Positions 24,375 to 32,970 are shown, numbered from the stretch's first letter. The stretch: DNA of 39,691 nucleotides from an uncultured Alistipes sp. (GCA_938014215.1 CALLRW010000044.1:1-39691), one strand, 5' to 3'. Translations and numbers: made by a program. The notes: generated by a model not told the origin, from the letters alone.

Positions 24375-25405
24375 TGCGCACTGAGATGAACAACGTATTC
24401 GTATATATCGAGATGGAGGGCGGCAAGGTCGCCGATGTGAGTCTCGAACTGCTGACCAAGGGCCGCGAGCTGGCCACGACGCTCGGCGTCAAGCTCGAGG
24501 CCGTAGCGCTGGGTCACAACCTTGCGGGAATCGAGAAGGAGCTGGCACGCTATGGTGCCGATACGGTGTGGGTGGCCGACGACGAGATCTTCGATCCGTT
24601 CCGCACGCTGCCCCACACGGCCGTCATGTGCGGCCTGATCGAGGCGGAGAAGCCCCAGATCGCCCTGTTCGGCGCTACGCCCGTGGGCCGCGACTTCGCC
24701 CCGCGCGTATCGTCGGCACTGCACAGCGGTCTGACGGCCGACTGTACGCAGCTGGTGATCGGCGACCACAAGGATGCCAAGAGCGGCAAGGAGTACACCA
24801 ACCTGTTGTATCAGATCCGTCCGGCCTTCGGCGGCAACATCATCGCCACGATCGTCAACCCGGACCACCGTCCGCAAATGGCCACCGTGCGCGAGGGCGT
24901 CATGCGCAAGGAGTACGCCGCACAGCCGGGCAAGGGCGAGGTGAAGGCGATCGACTGGCGGAAGTTCGTCAAGGATACGGACCTGGCGGTGAAGATCATC
25001 GATCGCCAGATCGAGGAGCGCCGGATCGACATCAAGGGAGCTTCGATCATCGTGGCCGGCGGTTACGGCATGGGTTCGAAGGAGAATTTCAAGCTGGTCT
25101 ACGATCTGGCCGACGTGCTGGGCGCCGAGGTCGGAGCGAGCCGTGCGGCGGTCGATGCCGGCTTCACGGAGCATGAGCGGCAGGTGGGCCAGACGGGTGT
25201 GACGGTTCGTCCGAAACTCTACATTGCGTGCGGTATTTCGGGCCAGATCCAGCACACGGCCGGTATGGACCAGTCGTCGATGGTCATCTCGATCAACACG
25301 GATCCCGATGCGCCGATCAACAAGATCGCCGACTACGCCATCACGGGCGACGTCAACGAGATTATTCCCAAGATGATCAAGTATTACAAGCAGAATTCGA
25401 AATAG
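24374..25405 (+). CDS. etfA: Electron transfer flavoprotein, alpha subunit
   Basis: 343 residues (or 339 if started at the Met four codons on, MNNVFVYIEMEGGKV). The C-terminal FAD domain is intact: GASRAAVDAGFTEHERQVGQTGVTVRPKLYIACGISGQIQHTAGM, with the conserved Arg, QTG-V-RP and GISG-HTAGM elements, followed by SINTDPDAPINKIADY. It pairs with EtfB and very probably with the acyl-CoA dehydrogenase at 26120. Whether the complex bifurcates cannot be told by eye. Confidence 0.95.
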   Translation: MRTEMNNVFVYIEMEGGKVADVSLELLTKGRELATTLGVKLEAVALGHNLAGIEKELARYGADTVWVADDEIFDPFRTLPHTAVMCGLIEAEKPQIALFGATPVGRDFAPRVSSALHSGLTADCTQLVIGDHKDAKSGKEYTNLLYQIRPAFGGNIIATIVNPDHRPQMATVREGVMRKEYAAQPGKGEVKAIDWRKFVKDTDLAVKIIDRQIEERRIDIKGASIIVAGGYGMGSKENFKLVYDLADVLGAEVGASRAAVDAGFTEHERQVGQTGVTVRPKLYIACGISGQIQHTAGMDQSSMVISINTDPDAPINKIADYAITGDVNEIIPKMIKYYKQNSK

Positions 25406-25407
25406 CG

Positions 25408-26088
25408 ATGTTGCGTTTGCTCTCTGTCGTACTGGCTCTGATGAGCCTTCTGCCGGCCGCCGCCCAACGGGTGAGGGGGCTGGAGTGCGGCTTCGGGGAG
25501 TATCGTCCGCTGCTGTCGGCGGCGGGATTCGAGGCCTATGCCTTCGACGTGCGGGATTTTCTCACGGGCGACGGTCGCCGGGACGTGACACTTCGTGTGC
25601 GCGAATATGCCGCCGGCCGGCAGATCGATTCGACGGACTACCTGCTGGGTGCGAACAAGGAGCTGCTGACGGACTATCCCGAGGAGCAGCGTGCGGAGAT
25701 CGCGGCCGACGGCGAAGGGGTCGTAACGCGGGCCGAAAGGCTGTTGCTGGGGTGCTACCCTTCGCGAATCGATTCGCTCTCGACATGGATGGTCGAACTG
25801 CAGGGCATGTCGCAGCTCTATCCGCGTCTGCCGCTGCGCAACGTCGCTGTCGACGGTACCCCGCGCTACTATTATCTCTCGCGGCCGTTTGAGCCGGTGG
25901 AGCGAGTCATGCCCGGGGAGTTTGTCCCGCTCGTATTCTTCGGTTCGATGTGGTACGACCGGCAATACGGCATCTACCGCTTCTGCGGCGAGGAGCAGAT
26001 TGACCCCGACCTGTCGAGCGAGATCGTGAATCGGGTGCCGCACTTCTACGTGCTGGGCGTCATCTTCACCCCGACGGAGGAGGAGTAA
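25408..26088 (+). CDS. Secreted protein of unknown function within the etf operon
   Basis: 226 residues from ATG 25408, 2 nt after the etfA stop (MLRLLSVVLALMSLLPAAAQRVRG, signal peptide without lipobox). The mature part is acidic with a central DxxDYLLGANKELLTDYPEEQ and a C-terminal RPFEPVERVMPGEFVPLVFFGSMWYDRQYGIYRFCGEEQIDPDLSSEIVNRVPHFYVLGVIFTPTEEE. I do not recognise the family. It is 31 nt before the acyl-CoA dehydrogenase, so it is locked in the operon, although an exported protein has no evident role with cytoplasmic flavoproteins. Confidence 0.7.
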   Translation: MLRLLSVVLALMSLLPAAAQRVRGLECGFGEYRPLLSAAGFEAYAFDVRDFLTGDGRRDVTLRVREYAAGRQIDSTDYLLGANKELLTDYPEEQRAEIAADGEGVVTRAERLLLGCYPSRIDSLSTWMVELQGMSQLYPRLPLRNVAVDGTPRYYYLSRPFEPVERVMPGEFVPLVFFGSMWYDRQYGIYRFCGEEQIDPDLSSEIVNRVPHFYVLGVIFTPTEEE

Positions 26089-26119
26089 ACGCAACGAAAA
26101 CTTAAAACGAAACAGAATT

Positions 26120-27847
26120 ATGGCTAACTTCTTTTCAGATAACAAGGATTTGCAGTTCCACCTCGATCATCCGCTGATGCGCAAGATCGTGGAGCTGAAG
26201 GAGCGTGGTTTCGCCGAGAAGGACCTGTACGACTACGCGCCGCAGGATTTTGACGATGCCATGGACAACTACCGCCGCGTGCTGGAGATCGCCGGCGGGG
26301 TTTGCGGCGACGTCATCGCCCCCAATGCCGAGGGGGTCGACCACGAAGGCCCCCGCGTGGTGAACGACCACGTGGAGTACGCCTCGGGAACGGTCGAGAA
26401 CATGAAGGCCGTGGTCGATGCCGGACTGAGCGGCATGACCCTCCCGCGCAAGTACGACGGTCTGAACTTCCCGCTGATCTGCTTCGTGATGGCCAACGAG
26501 ATGGTGGCCCGTGCCGATGCCAGCTTCGAGAACATCTGGGGTCTGCAGGACTGCGCCGAGACGCTCAACGAGTTCGCCTCGGAGGAGCAGAAGGAGAAGT
26601 ATCTGAAGTGGGTTTCGGCCGGCGCGACGTGCGCCATGGACCTCACGGAGCCCGATGCCGGTTCGGATCTGAGTTCGGTGATGCTGAAGGCCACGTGGTC
26701 GGAGGAGCGCCAGACGTGGCTGCTCAACGGCGTGAAGCGTTTCATCACGAACGGTGACGGCGAGGTTTCGCTCGTCCTGGCCCGTACGGAGGAGGGGACG
26801 ACCGACGCCCGCGGCCTGTCGATGCTCATCTACGACAAGCGCGACGGTGGCGTGAAGGTGCGCCGTATCGAGAACAAGCTGGGTATCAAGGGATCGCCGA
26901 CGTGCGAGCTGGTCTTCACGAACGCCCCGGCCCAGCTGGTCGGCGACCGCAAGATGGGTCTGATCAAGTATGTGATGTCGCTGATGAACGCCGCCCGTCT
27001 GGGTATCGGTGCCCAGTCGGTGGGTCTGTGCGAGGCGGCCTATCGTGAGGCGTTGAAGTATGCCCACGAGCGTGAGCAGTTCGGCAAGCCGATCATCCGC
27101 TTTGCCGCCGTTTCGGAGATGCTGTCGAACATGAAGGCCAAACTGCAGGGTGCCCGTGCGTTGCTCTACGAGACGGCCCGCTTCGTCGAGGTCTACAAGC
27201 AGTACATGCACATCTCGCACGAGCGCTCGCTCGAGCCGGAGGAGCGCCAGGAGATGAAGTTCTACAACCGGCTGGCCGACGGTTTCACGCCGCTGGTGAA
27301 GCTCTTCTCGTCGGAGTATGCCAACCAGCTGGCCTATGACGCCATCCAGATCCACGGCGGTTCGGGCTTCATGAAGGATTACCCCTGCGAGCGGCTCTAC
27401 CGCGACGCACGTATCATGAACATCTACGAGGGTACGTCGCAGCTGCAGGTTGTTGCGGCGATCAACGCCGTGACGAAGGGTACGTTCCTCGAGCAGATCG
27501 AGCGCTACGCCGCCGAGGAGTATGCCGAGTCGATGATGCCGGTGGTTGCCAAGCTCAAGGCGCTGACGGTGAAGTTCTCGGAGATGGTAGCCCATGTCGA
27601 GGCCGGCGAGAAGGAGGTCCGCGGTTACAAGGACTTCCATGCGCGTCGTCTGGTCGAGACGGCCGGTCACATCATCATCAGCTATCTGCTGGCCCGCCAG
27701 GCAAGCCGCGCTGAGGAGTATGTCGCTTCGGCACGCATCTTCACGAAGTTGGCCGAGGGCAAGATCAACGAGGCCTACACCTACGTGATGAACTCCACGC
27801 TGGAGGATGTCGCCCTCTTCCAGGGGGTCGAGCAGGAGACGCTCTGA
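26120..27847 (+). CDS. Acyl-CoA dehydrogenase (large, C-terminally extended type)
   Basis: 575 residues, longer than the 380-residue short-chain enzymes. The FAD/acyl-CoA signatures CAMDLTEPDAGSDLSSV and YEREQFGKPI-like HEREQFGKPI are present, with the catalytic base Glu437 in NIYEGTSQLQV in the position used by short-chain dehydrogenases. About 120 residues after it form the helical extension seen in AidB/FadE-like and Acyl-CoA_dh_2-type proteins. It should oxidise, or in anaerobic metabolism reduce, a short acyl-CoA with EtfAB as partner. Last gene of the etfBA operon and followed by a strong terminator. Confidence 0.92.
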   Translation: MANFFSDNKDLQFHLDHPLMRKIVELKERGFAEKDLYDYAPQDFDDAMDNYRRVLEIAGGVCGDVIAPNAEGVDHEGPRVVNDHVEYASGTVENMKAVVDAGLSGMTLPRKYDGLNFPLICFVMANEMVARADASFENIWGLQDCAETLNEFASEEQKEKYLKWVSAGATCAMDLTEPDAGSDLSSVMLKATWSEERQTWLLNGVKRFITNGDGEVSLVLARTEEGTTDARGLSMLIYDKRDGGVKVRRIENKLGIKGSPTCELVFTNAPAQLVGDRKMGLIKYVMSLMNAARLGIGAQSVGLCEAAYREALKYAHEREQFGKPIIRFAAVSEMLSNMKAKLQGARALLYETARFVEVYKQYMHISHERSLEPEERQEMKFYNRLADGFTPLVKLFSSEYANQLAYDAIQIHGGSGFMKDYPCERLYRDARIMNIYEGTSQLQVVAAINAVTKGTFLEQIERYAAEEYAESMMPVVAKLKALTVKFSEMVAHVEAGEKEVRGYKDFHARRLVETAGHIIISYLLARQASRAEEYVASARIFTKLAEGKINEAYTYVMNSTLEDVALFQGVEQETL

Positions 27848-27908
27848 TCCGGCGAAGCCGGGCAGGGGCTTTTCGGCGTGTGCCGGGGAGCCGCCGCATG
27901 AACATGAG

Positions 27909-27947
27909 AGAGCCGCAACCTTTCGAAGGGTTGCGGCTCTTTCGTTT
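27909..27947 (+). terminator. Terminator after the acyl-CoA dehydrogenase
   Basis: AGAGCCGCAACC (27909-27920) pairs perfectly with GGTTGCGGCTCT (27929-27940), followed by TTCGTTT. It separates the convergent acyl-CoA dehydrogenase and glsA genes and could act on both. Positions 27948-28030 hold nothing further. Confidence 0.8.
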
Positions 27948-28030
27948 GCGAGGGGGCAGAGAGGCGGCGCGTCCGGAGGATACGGAGCGTTGAAGCTTCT
28001 GGCGACCCGTTTCGGATTGCGGCGGGAGCG

Positions 28031-29014
28031 TCAGGCCTCGGCCGGGGTAGGCACGGCGGCGGTGCAGTGCGTGGTGCCGAAGAGGTTCAGATCGAGCCGT
28101 TCGGCCAGGAAGGCCACGGCCTTCTGCGCGCGGACGGAGTTGCCGGCCGCGTCGAGCGGGGGAGCAAAGGCCGCTACACCCATGACACCCGGAACAACCG
28201 CCATGATGCCGCCTCCGACCCCGGATTTGGCCGGGAGCCCCGTCTGGAAGAGCCAGTCGCCCGTGTGCTCGTAGAATCCCACGGTGGCCATGAGCGAGGT
28301 GATGCGCGGCGTGAGCTCCGCGCGGAAGACCCGCTTCCGGGTCCGGGGGTTGACGCCGCCGTTGGCGATCGTCGCCACGACGGTGGCCAGTTGTGCGGCC
28401 GTCACGCCGATCGAACACTGCCGCGTGTAGAGGTCCAGCGCCATCATCGGATCGTCGTAGATGCGGTTGTAGTTCTTCAGCAGCCAGGCGATCGAACGGT
28501 TGTTGAAGTTCGTGTCGCTCTCCGAGCGGTAGAGTTCGTCGATCACCTCGACGGGCGAACCGGCCAGCGCCGTGAGGAAGTCGACGATCGCCTGCCATTT
28601 GGCCCGGGCATCGCCCGTGGGGCGGATCATCGAGCAGGCGGTGATGGCGCCGGCGTTGACGAGCGGCGTGGAGGGGTGGTCGTTCTCGAGCAGGATGGCC
28701 ATGATCGAGTTGAAGGGGAGTCCCGTGGCATCGGCGCCGATCTTGCGGAGCACCTCGCGGGCGCCGTACTGCTCCATGGCCAGCAGGGCCGTGGGGACCT
28801 TCGAGACGGACTCGATGCCGAAGCGGAAGTCGGTGTCGCCGACCGTCACGAGCGAACCGTCGGGCAGTGCCGCGGCGATGCCGAAGAGCGTCGACGGGAC
28901 ATTCTTCAGATAGGGGATGTAGTCGGCATTCTTGCCGCCGGTCTCCCCCTTGCAGCGATCGTAGGCGGCATGCAGGGCCTCCTCGACGCTTTTTTGGTCA
29001 ATGGTGCGTATCAT
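28031..29014 (-). CDS. glsA: Glutaminase A
   Basis: 327 residues, standard size. Serine-dependent beta-lactamase-like glutaminase that hydrolyses glutamine to glutamate and ammonia. The SxxK motif is FGIESVSK (Ser69, Lys72), with LVNAGAI (Asn120 region), YTRQCSIGV carrying the catalytic Tyr, and the glycine-rich LPAKSGVGGGIMAVVPG loop. Its ATG overlaps the gadC stop (ATGA, 29011-29014), so the two are co-translated: the product glutamate feeds the antiporter and the ammonia consumes protons. Confidence 0.95.
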   Translation of the reverse strand: MIRTIDQKSVEEALHAAYDRCKGETGGKNADYIPYLKNVPSTLFGIAAALPDGSLVTVGDTDFRFGIESVSKVPTALLAMEQYGAREVLRKIGADATGLPFNSIMAILLENDHPSTPLVNAGAITACSMIRPTGDARAKWQAIVDFLTALAGSPVEVIDELYRSESDTNFNNRSIAWLLKNYNRIYDDPMMALDLYTRQCSIGVTAAQLATVVATIANGGVNPRTRKRVFRAELTPRITSLMATVGFYEHTGDWLFQTGLPAKSGVGGGIMAVVPGVMGVAAFAPPLDAAGNSVRAQKAVAFLAERLDLNLFGTTHCTAAVPTPAEA

Positions 29015-30546
29015 TTCGATGGGGTTTTTGAGGTGTCTGAATCCTTGTGCGGTGCCTTCATGCCCGAACCGGTTGCGGCGGGCTGCTCCCAGTGGAAGGG
29101 TGCGAACTCGGCGGCGGCCTGCGGATCACGCCACGAGGGCTTGCGCATGGCGTAGATGACGAACGGAATGGCCACCACGACCAGACAGCCGATCACCAGC
29201 ACCGAATACCAGACCGTGTTGCTGCCCGTCGAGATCTGGCTGGGCGGCACGAAGCTCAGCACGAAGGCGAGCAGCGATCCGCAGAAGCCGACCAGTCCGA
29301 TGACCCACATCAGCATGTTCCCGCGTCCGAGCCGGAACGGTCGGGGAGCCTGTTTCATCTTGTAGCGCAGGACGATGGCGGCCGAGAACATGAGCATGTA
29401 CATGATCAGGTAGAGCAGTACGGTGAGCTGCGAGAGGATCTGGTAGAACGACTGCACGGAGGGCATCACCACGAAGAGCAGGGCCAGCAGCGTGACGATG
29501 GCTCCCTGGATCAGCAGGATGTTTCGCTGGACGCCGGCGCGGTTTGTCTTCTGGAAGAAGGGGGGCAGATAGCCCGCCTTTCCGACGGCGAAGATACCCT
29601 TCGAGGGGCCGGCCACCCAGGTCAGCACGCCGGCCAGCACGCCGAACATCAGCGCGATGGAGATCACCGGCCCGGCCCACGAGATGTGGAGATACTGGAA
29701 GTAGTTGTCGAAACCGATGAGCAGCGACTGCGTGAGGCTGATGTCCTTGGCCGGGATGATGAATCCGAGTGAGAAGGTGCCCAGGACGAAGATGGCCACG
29801 GTGATGAGCGAGCCGATGATGATCGCACGGGGGTAGTTGCGCGAGGGGTTGCGGACCTCCATCACGTGGATGCCCATCATCTCCATGCCGGCGTAGAAGA
29901 GGAAGATGCTGCTGGCCAGGACCAGGTTGTCGAACTTCGAGAGGTCGGGGAAGAAGCCCTGCGACATGTCCATGTTGTTGTGGCCGCCCGAGGCGATGTA
30001 GATGATACCGAGCGCGATGAGCAGTCCGGCGGGGATGATCGTTCCGATCATTCCGCCCCATTTGCTGATCTTGCCGACCCATCCGAGGCCTTTCAGGGCG
30101 ATGAAGGTGGCCACCCAGTAGATGGCCATCACCATGCAGAGGGTGAAGAGCTTGTTCGAGGCGAGCGACATGTCGTGAGGCTCGTTGGTACCGATGAAGG
30201 CGATGGTCACGGCGCCGAAGGTAAGGACCGTGGGGTACCAGATCGTCGATTCGATCCACTGGAGCCAGATGGCCACGAATCCGGTTCGGGCGCCGAAGGC
30301 CTCGCCCACCCAGCGGAAGACGCCGCCCTGCTTGTCGGAGAACATCGCCGCCAGTTCGGCGGCCACCAGAGCCGTGGGGATCAGGAAGACGATGGCCGCG
30401 AAGAGGTAGTAGAAGGCCGACGAGGGGCCATAGACCGCCTCGGCGGGCAATCCCCGCAGACTCACCACCGCCGTGACGTTCATGATCGCCAGGGTCATGA
30501 CGCTCAGTTTGAACCCGGTTGAAGAGGTAGTTTTCTTTACATCCAT
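29011..30546 (-). CDS. gadC: GadC-like glutamate antiporter (APC superfamily)
   Basis: 511-residue inner-membrane transporter with about 12 transmembrane segments. The early SLRGLPAEAVYGPSSAFYYLFAAIVFLIPTALVAAELAAMF and GGVFRWVGEAFG motifs are those of the glutamate:GABA antiporter subfamily. A 44-residue hydrophilic C-terminal tail (from about RKPSWRDPQ) is in the position of the GadC C-plug, which closes the channel at neutral pH in E. coli, although its sequence differs. No gadB decarboxylase is in the window, so the partner reaction is GlsA. First gene of the pair; no clear promoter was recognised upstream. Confidence 0.9.
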   Translation of the reverse strand: MDVKKTTSSTGFKLSVMTLAIMNVTAVVSLRGLPAEAVYGPSSAFYYLFAAIVFLIPTALVAAELAAMFSDKQGGVFRWVGEAFGARTGFVAIWLQWIESTIWYPTVLTFGAVTIAFIGTNEPHDMSLASNKLFTLCMVMAIYWVATFIALKGLGWVGKISKWGGMIGTIIPAGLLIALGIIYIASGGHNNMDMSQGFFPDLSKFDNLVLASSIFLFYAGMEMMGIHVMEVRNPSRNYPRAIIIGSLITVAIFVLGTFSLGFIIPAKDISLTQSLLIGFDNYFQYLHISWAGPVISIALMFGVLAGVLTWVAGPSKGIFAVGKAGYLPPFFQKTNRAGVQRNILLIQGAIVTLLALLFVVMPSVQSFYQILSQLTVLLYLIMYMLMFSAAIVLRYKMKQAPRPFRLGRGNMLMWVIGLVGFCGSLLAFVLSFVPPSQISTGSNTVWYSVLVIGCLVVVAIPFVIYAMRKPSWRDPQAAAEFAPFHWEQPAATGSGMKAPHKDSDTSKTPSK

Positions 30547-30690
30547 AACGGTTTGATTTGAGTTTTACAGCCGGCGGGGTTGCAACTACCGTGCAAAAAC
30601 CGTCGGAACGGGGCACCGGGTGACCGACGGCGTGCGAATGTTGCCGGAAAGGCGTATCGGCTGTGGGTGGCGGGCGGACGGATGGTGGCG
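30547..30690. other. Upstream region of gadC, gene-free
   Basis: Part of a 656-nt divergent spacer (30547-31202) without a credible gene. It contains TTGCA-N7-TGCAA (30580-30596), a possible operator 34 nt upstream of gadC, but no recognisable TAnnTTTG box on the minus strand. Confidence 0.4.
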
Positions 30691-30800
30691 GGGTGTGAAG
30701 CCGGGGACGGACCCTGTGGCAGGGTGTGAGACTCGAGGCAGGCTTTATAGCGGGACAGGGTGTGAGACCCGGAGCGGACCTTGTGGCGGGGGCGGGAGAC
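30691..30800. repeat. Degenerate 31-36 bp tandem repeat
   Basis: Units starting with GGGTGTGA at 30691, 30722 and 30758, and a degenerate start near 30792, contain shared pieces (GGGTGTGAGACCCGGAG, GCGGACCTTGTGGC). It lies in the gadC upstream region. Confidence 0.7.
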
Positions 30801-30874
30801 ACGGCCGCGGACTGGTGGTATGCAGCGGATAATTGGCGGGGTAGCGAACGAGCGGTGAATTTTCACCCGGCGGA

Positions 30875-30906
30875 TTGGCTTTTTGCCGCCGACTTTCGTA
30901 TATTTG
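30875..30906 (+). promoter_or_regulatory. Promoter of the DUF5106 lipoprotein gene
   Basis: TTG (30875-30877), a 21-nt spacer and TATATTTG (30899-30906), an exact -7 match. The next credible start codon is at 31203, so the transcript would have a leader of about 290 nt, unusually long, containing the 24-bp repeat array. Confidence 0.7.
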
Positions 30907-30935
30907 TAGCAATAACCCAGGCGGAGATGGTGTGT

Positions 30936-31099
30936 CCGGTCTGCTGAGAACCCGCCCGGACAGCGGAGAACCTAAAGCCCGGAGAGCAGAGAACCCGAGC
31001 CCCCGGTCTGCGGAAAGACTGAGGCCCCGGCCTGCGGAGTGGTGGCGACTGCTTGCAGCCCGGTCTGCGGAGTGCCCGAGCCCTTGGTCTGCGGAGCCA
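30936..31099 (+). repeat. 24-bp degenerate tandem repeat in a 5' leader
   Basis: Seven units begin near 30936, 30955, 30978, 31002, 31026, 31059 and 31083 with consensus CCCGGTCTGCGGAGN and a CCCGAGC-type end. Spacings are 19, 23, 24, 24, 33 and 24. The array is downstream of a good promoter and upstream of the lipoprotein start. Confidence 0.85.
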
Positions 31100-31202
31100 T
31101 TGTGCGGATTTGCGGCCTCGGCTGTGGAGAAAACGCAGAAAGACGGTTCGGCTCTTCCGGATGACAGCCTCCTCCGCCGACCGCCCGAAAATGAATGTTG
31201 CG

Positions 31203-32129
31203 ATGAAACGTCTGATAACCCTTCTGTGCATCCTGCTGGCGATGACCTCGTGCGGAGGCCGCCGCAACCGTCCCGCAGCCGAATCCCCGGCCGCGACACC
31301 CGCCGTCTTCCTGCCGGCGATCGCCCCCTCGGATATCCCCCGCGAGGAGCAGCACGAATGGCTCCGCTGGCACTATTGGGACCGTTTCGACTTTGCCGAC
31401 ACGACCTTTCTGGCCCGAGCCGACACGGCGCAGATGTTCGAATCGTTCGTCCGCTACGTTGCGCTGATCTCGGACCGCCCGGCCGACGGCGCTCCGATGG
31501 ATACGCTCATCCGCCGTGCCGCCACGTCACGCCCCATGCTCGAGTACTTCTCGATACTGGCCGAGGCGGTGCTGCACGATCCCAACTCGCCGCTGCGCAA
31601 CGACGAATTCTACATTCCGGTGCTTGAGGCGCGGCTCCGTGCCCCGTGGTACGACGAGTACGAACGCCTCGCCCCGGAGTACGACCTGCAGATGGCCTCG
31701 CAGAACCGCCTCGGACGTCCGGCCAACGACTTCCGCTACACGCTTGCTTCGGGCCGCAGCTCGACGCTCTACGCCCTGCAGGCCGAATACGTGCTGATCT
31801 TCATCAACAACCCCGGGTGTGCAATGTGCCGCGAGATCCGCGAGGCGATCTGTTCGTCGCCGATGCTTACGGAGATGATCGAGCACGGGCGGCTCCGGGT
31901 GCTGGCCATCTATCCCGACGAGGACCTCACCGAGTGGCGCAACTACCGCGACCAGATCCCCGCTTCGTGGATCAATGCCTACGACCGCGGTTGCGTCATC
32001 CGCGACAAGGGACTCTACGACCTGCATGCCATCCCGTCGCTCTATCTGCTCGACAGCGACAAGCGGGTGCTGCTCAAGGACTGCACGGACGTGGCGCGGG
32101 TCGAGGAGGTGATCGACCGTCGCAGCTGA
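31203..32129 (+). CDS. DUF5106 / thioredoxin-like lipoprotein
   Basis: 308 residues from ATG 31203 (MKRLITLLCILLAMTSCGG, lipobox Cys17; an ATG four codons earlier at 31191 is also possible). The N-terminal half (WLRWHYWDRFDFADTTFLARADTAQMFESFVRYVALI) resembles DUF5106, and the C-terminal half is a thioredoxin-like fold with a CAMC active-site motif in YVLIFINNPGCAMCREI and a cis-Pro candidate in DLHAIPSLYLLD. By analogy with ResA/TlpA-like lipoproteins it may reduce or isomerise disulfides in the cell envelope. The frame is open upstream through the repeat array but the signal peptide fixes the start. Confidence 0.8.
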   Translation: MKRLITLLCILLAMTSCGGRRNRPAAESPAATPAVFLPAIAPSDIPREEQHEWLRWHYWDRFDFADTTFLARADTAQMFESFVRYVALISDRPADGAPMDTLIRRAATSRPMLEYFSILAEAVLHDPNSPLRNDEFYIPVLEARLRAPWYDEYERLAPEYDLQMASQNRLGRPANDFRYTLASGRSSTLYALQAEYVLIFINNPGCAMCREIREAICSSPMLTEMIEHGRLRVLAIYPDEDLTEWRNYRDQIPASWINAYDRGCVIRDKGLYDLHAIPSLYLLDSDKRVLLKDCTDVARVEEVIDRRS

Positions 32130-32248
32130 CCGGCCGGATCCCGATCCTCGGGGGGCAGACTGTCGGCCGGACGGCGGGGTATAAGCCGGCCTTATCGTAC
32201 GATCAGAAAAGACAATCGATTTTTTATACGGAATTCGAAACCGATTGC

Positions 32249-32256
32249 TATCTTTG
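32249..32256 (+). promoter_or_regulatory. -7 box TATCTTTG of the rubrerythrin gene
   Basis: Exact TAnnTTTG match 50 nt upstream of the ATG at 32307, in an AT-rich stretch. No clear -33 TTG. A 7-bp CCGGCCG/CGGCCGG inverted repeat (32130-32136 with 32164-32170) marks the end of the preceding gene, without a T-run. Confidence 0.6.
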
Positions 32257-32306
32257 CAATGCAAACAAACAAAAAACTGAACACACACCTTTAATACTAC
32301 AAGATT

Positions 32307-32861
32307 ATGGCAAAGAAATGGCGTTGTACCGTATGCGGGTACATTCACGAAGGTCCCGAGGCACCCGATCAGTGCCCGATGTGCAAAGCAGGAAAAGATA
32401 AGTTCGTAGAGGTAGTAGAGTCGACGGGCGACCTGGATTTCGTAACCGAGCACAAGATCGGTGACGGCAAGGGCGCCAGCAAGGAGCTCTGGGAGGGTCT
32501 GCAGAACCACTTCATGGGCGAGTGCACCGAGGTGGGCATGTACCTGGCCATGAGCCGTCAGGCCGATCGCGAGGGCTATCCCGAGATCGCCGAGGCCTAC
32601 AAGCGTTACGCCTGGGAGGAGGCCGAGCACGCTTCGAAGTTTGCCGAGCTGATCGGTGAGGTGGTTTGGGACACGAAGACCAACCTCGAGAAGCGTATGG
32701 AGGCCGAGTGCGGCGCCTGCGAGGACAAGATGCGTCTGGCTCGCCTGGCCAAGCAGGAGAATCTCGATGCCGTTCACGACACGGTTCACGAGATGGCCAA
32801 GGACGAGGCTCGTCACGGAAAGGGCTTCGAAGGTCTCTACAAGCGTTACTTCGGCAAATAG
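32307..32861 (+). CDS. rbr: Rubredoxin-first ('reverse') rubrerythrin, peroxidase
   Basis: 184 residues. The rubredoxin domain is at the N-terminus (WRCTVCGY, Cys7/Cys10, and CPMC, Cys23/Cys26), followed by the four-helix di-iron domain with GECTEVGMYLAMSR, EEAEHASKF and DEARHGKGF supplying Glu/His ligands. Classical rubrerythrin has the opposite order. Such proteins reduce hydrogen peroxide with electrons from NAD(P)H:rubredoxin reductase in anaerobes. It has its own promoter and terminator, so it is monocistronic, consistent with oxidative-stress control. Confidence 0.93.
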   Translation: MAKKWRCTVCGYIHEGPEAPDQCPMCKAGKDKFVEVVESTGDLDFVTEHKIGDGKGASKELWEGLQNHFMGECTEVGMYLAMSRQADREGYPEIAEAYKRYAWEEAEHASKFAELIGEVVWDTKTNLEKRMEAECGACEDKMRLARLAKQENLDAVHDTVHEMAKDEARHGKGFEGLYKRYFGK

Positions 32862-32886
32862 TCTCTCCGCGAGCAACGATAAGCAG

Positions 32887-32919
32887 GCAGGTTCCCTTGC
32901 GAGAGGACCTGCTTTTTTT
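32887..32919 (+). terminator. Terminator of the rubrerythrin gene
   Basis: GCAGGT (32887-32892) pairs with ACCTGC (32907-32912), with partial extension inside, and is followed by T7. Confidence 0.8.
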
Positions 32920-32940
32920 GTGTGGTGAGGGGGAGGAAAG

Positions 32941-32970
32941 TTTGCGGTGGAGGATTTTTGGCTATCTTTG
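32941..32970 (+). promoter_or_regulatory. Promoter of the small lipoprotein gene
   Basis: TTTG (32941-32944), an 18-nt spacer and TATCTTTG (32963-32970), giving a leader of about 30 nt to the ATG at 33005. Confidence 0.7.

Noticed and set aside
30932..31627. Frame starting at GTG 30932 through the 24-bp repeats
   Set aside because: It overlaps the DUF5106 gene in a different frame and has low-complexity repeats; kept only as a possible leader peptide in the findings.
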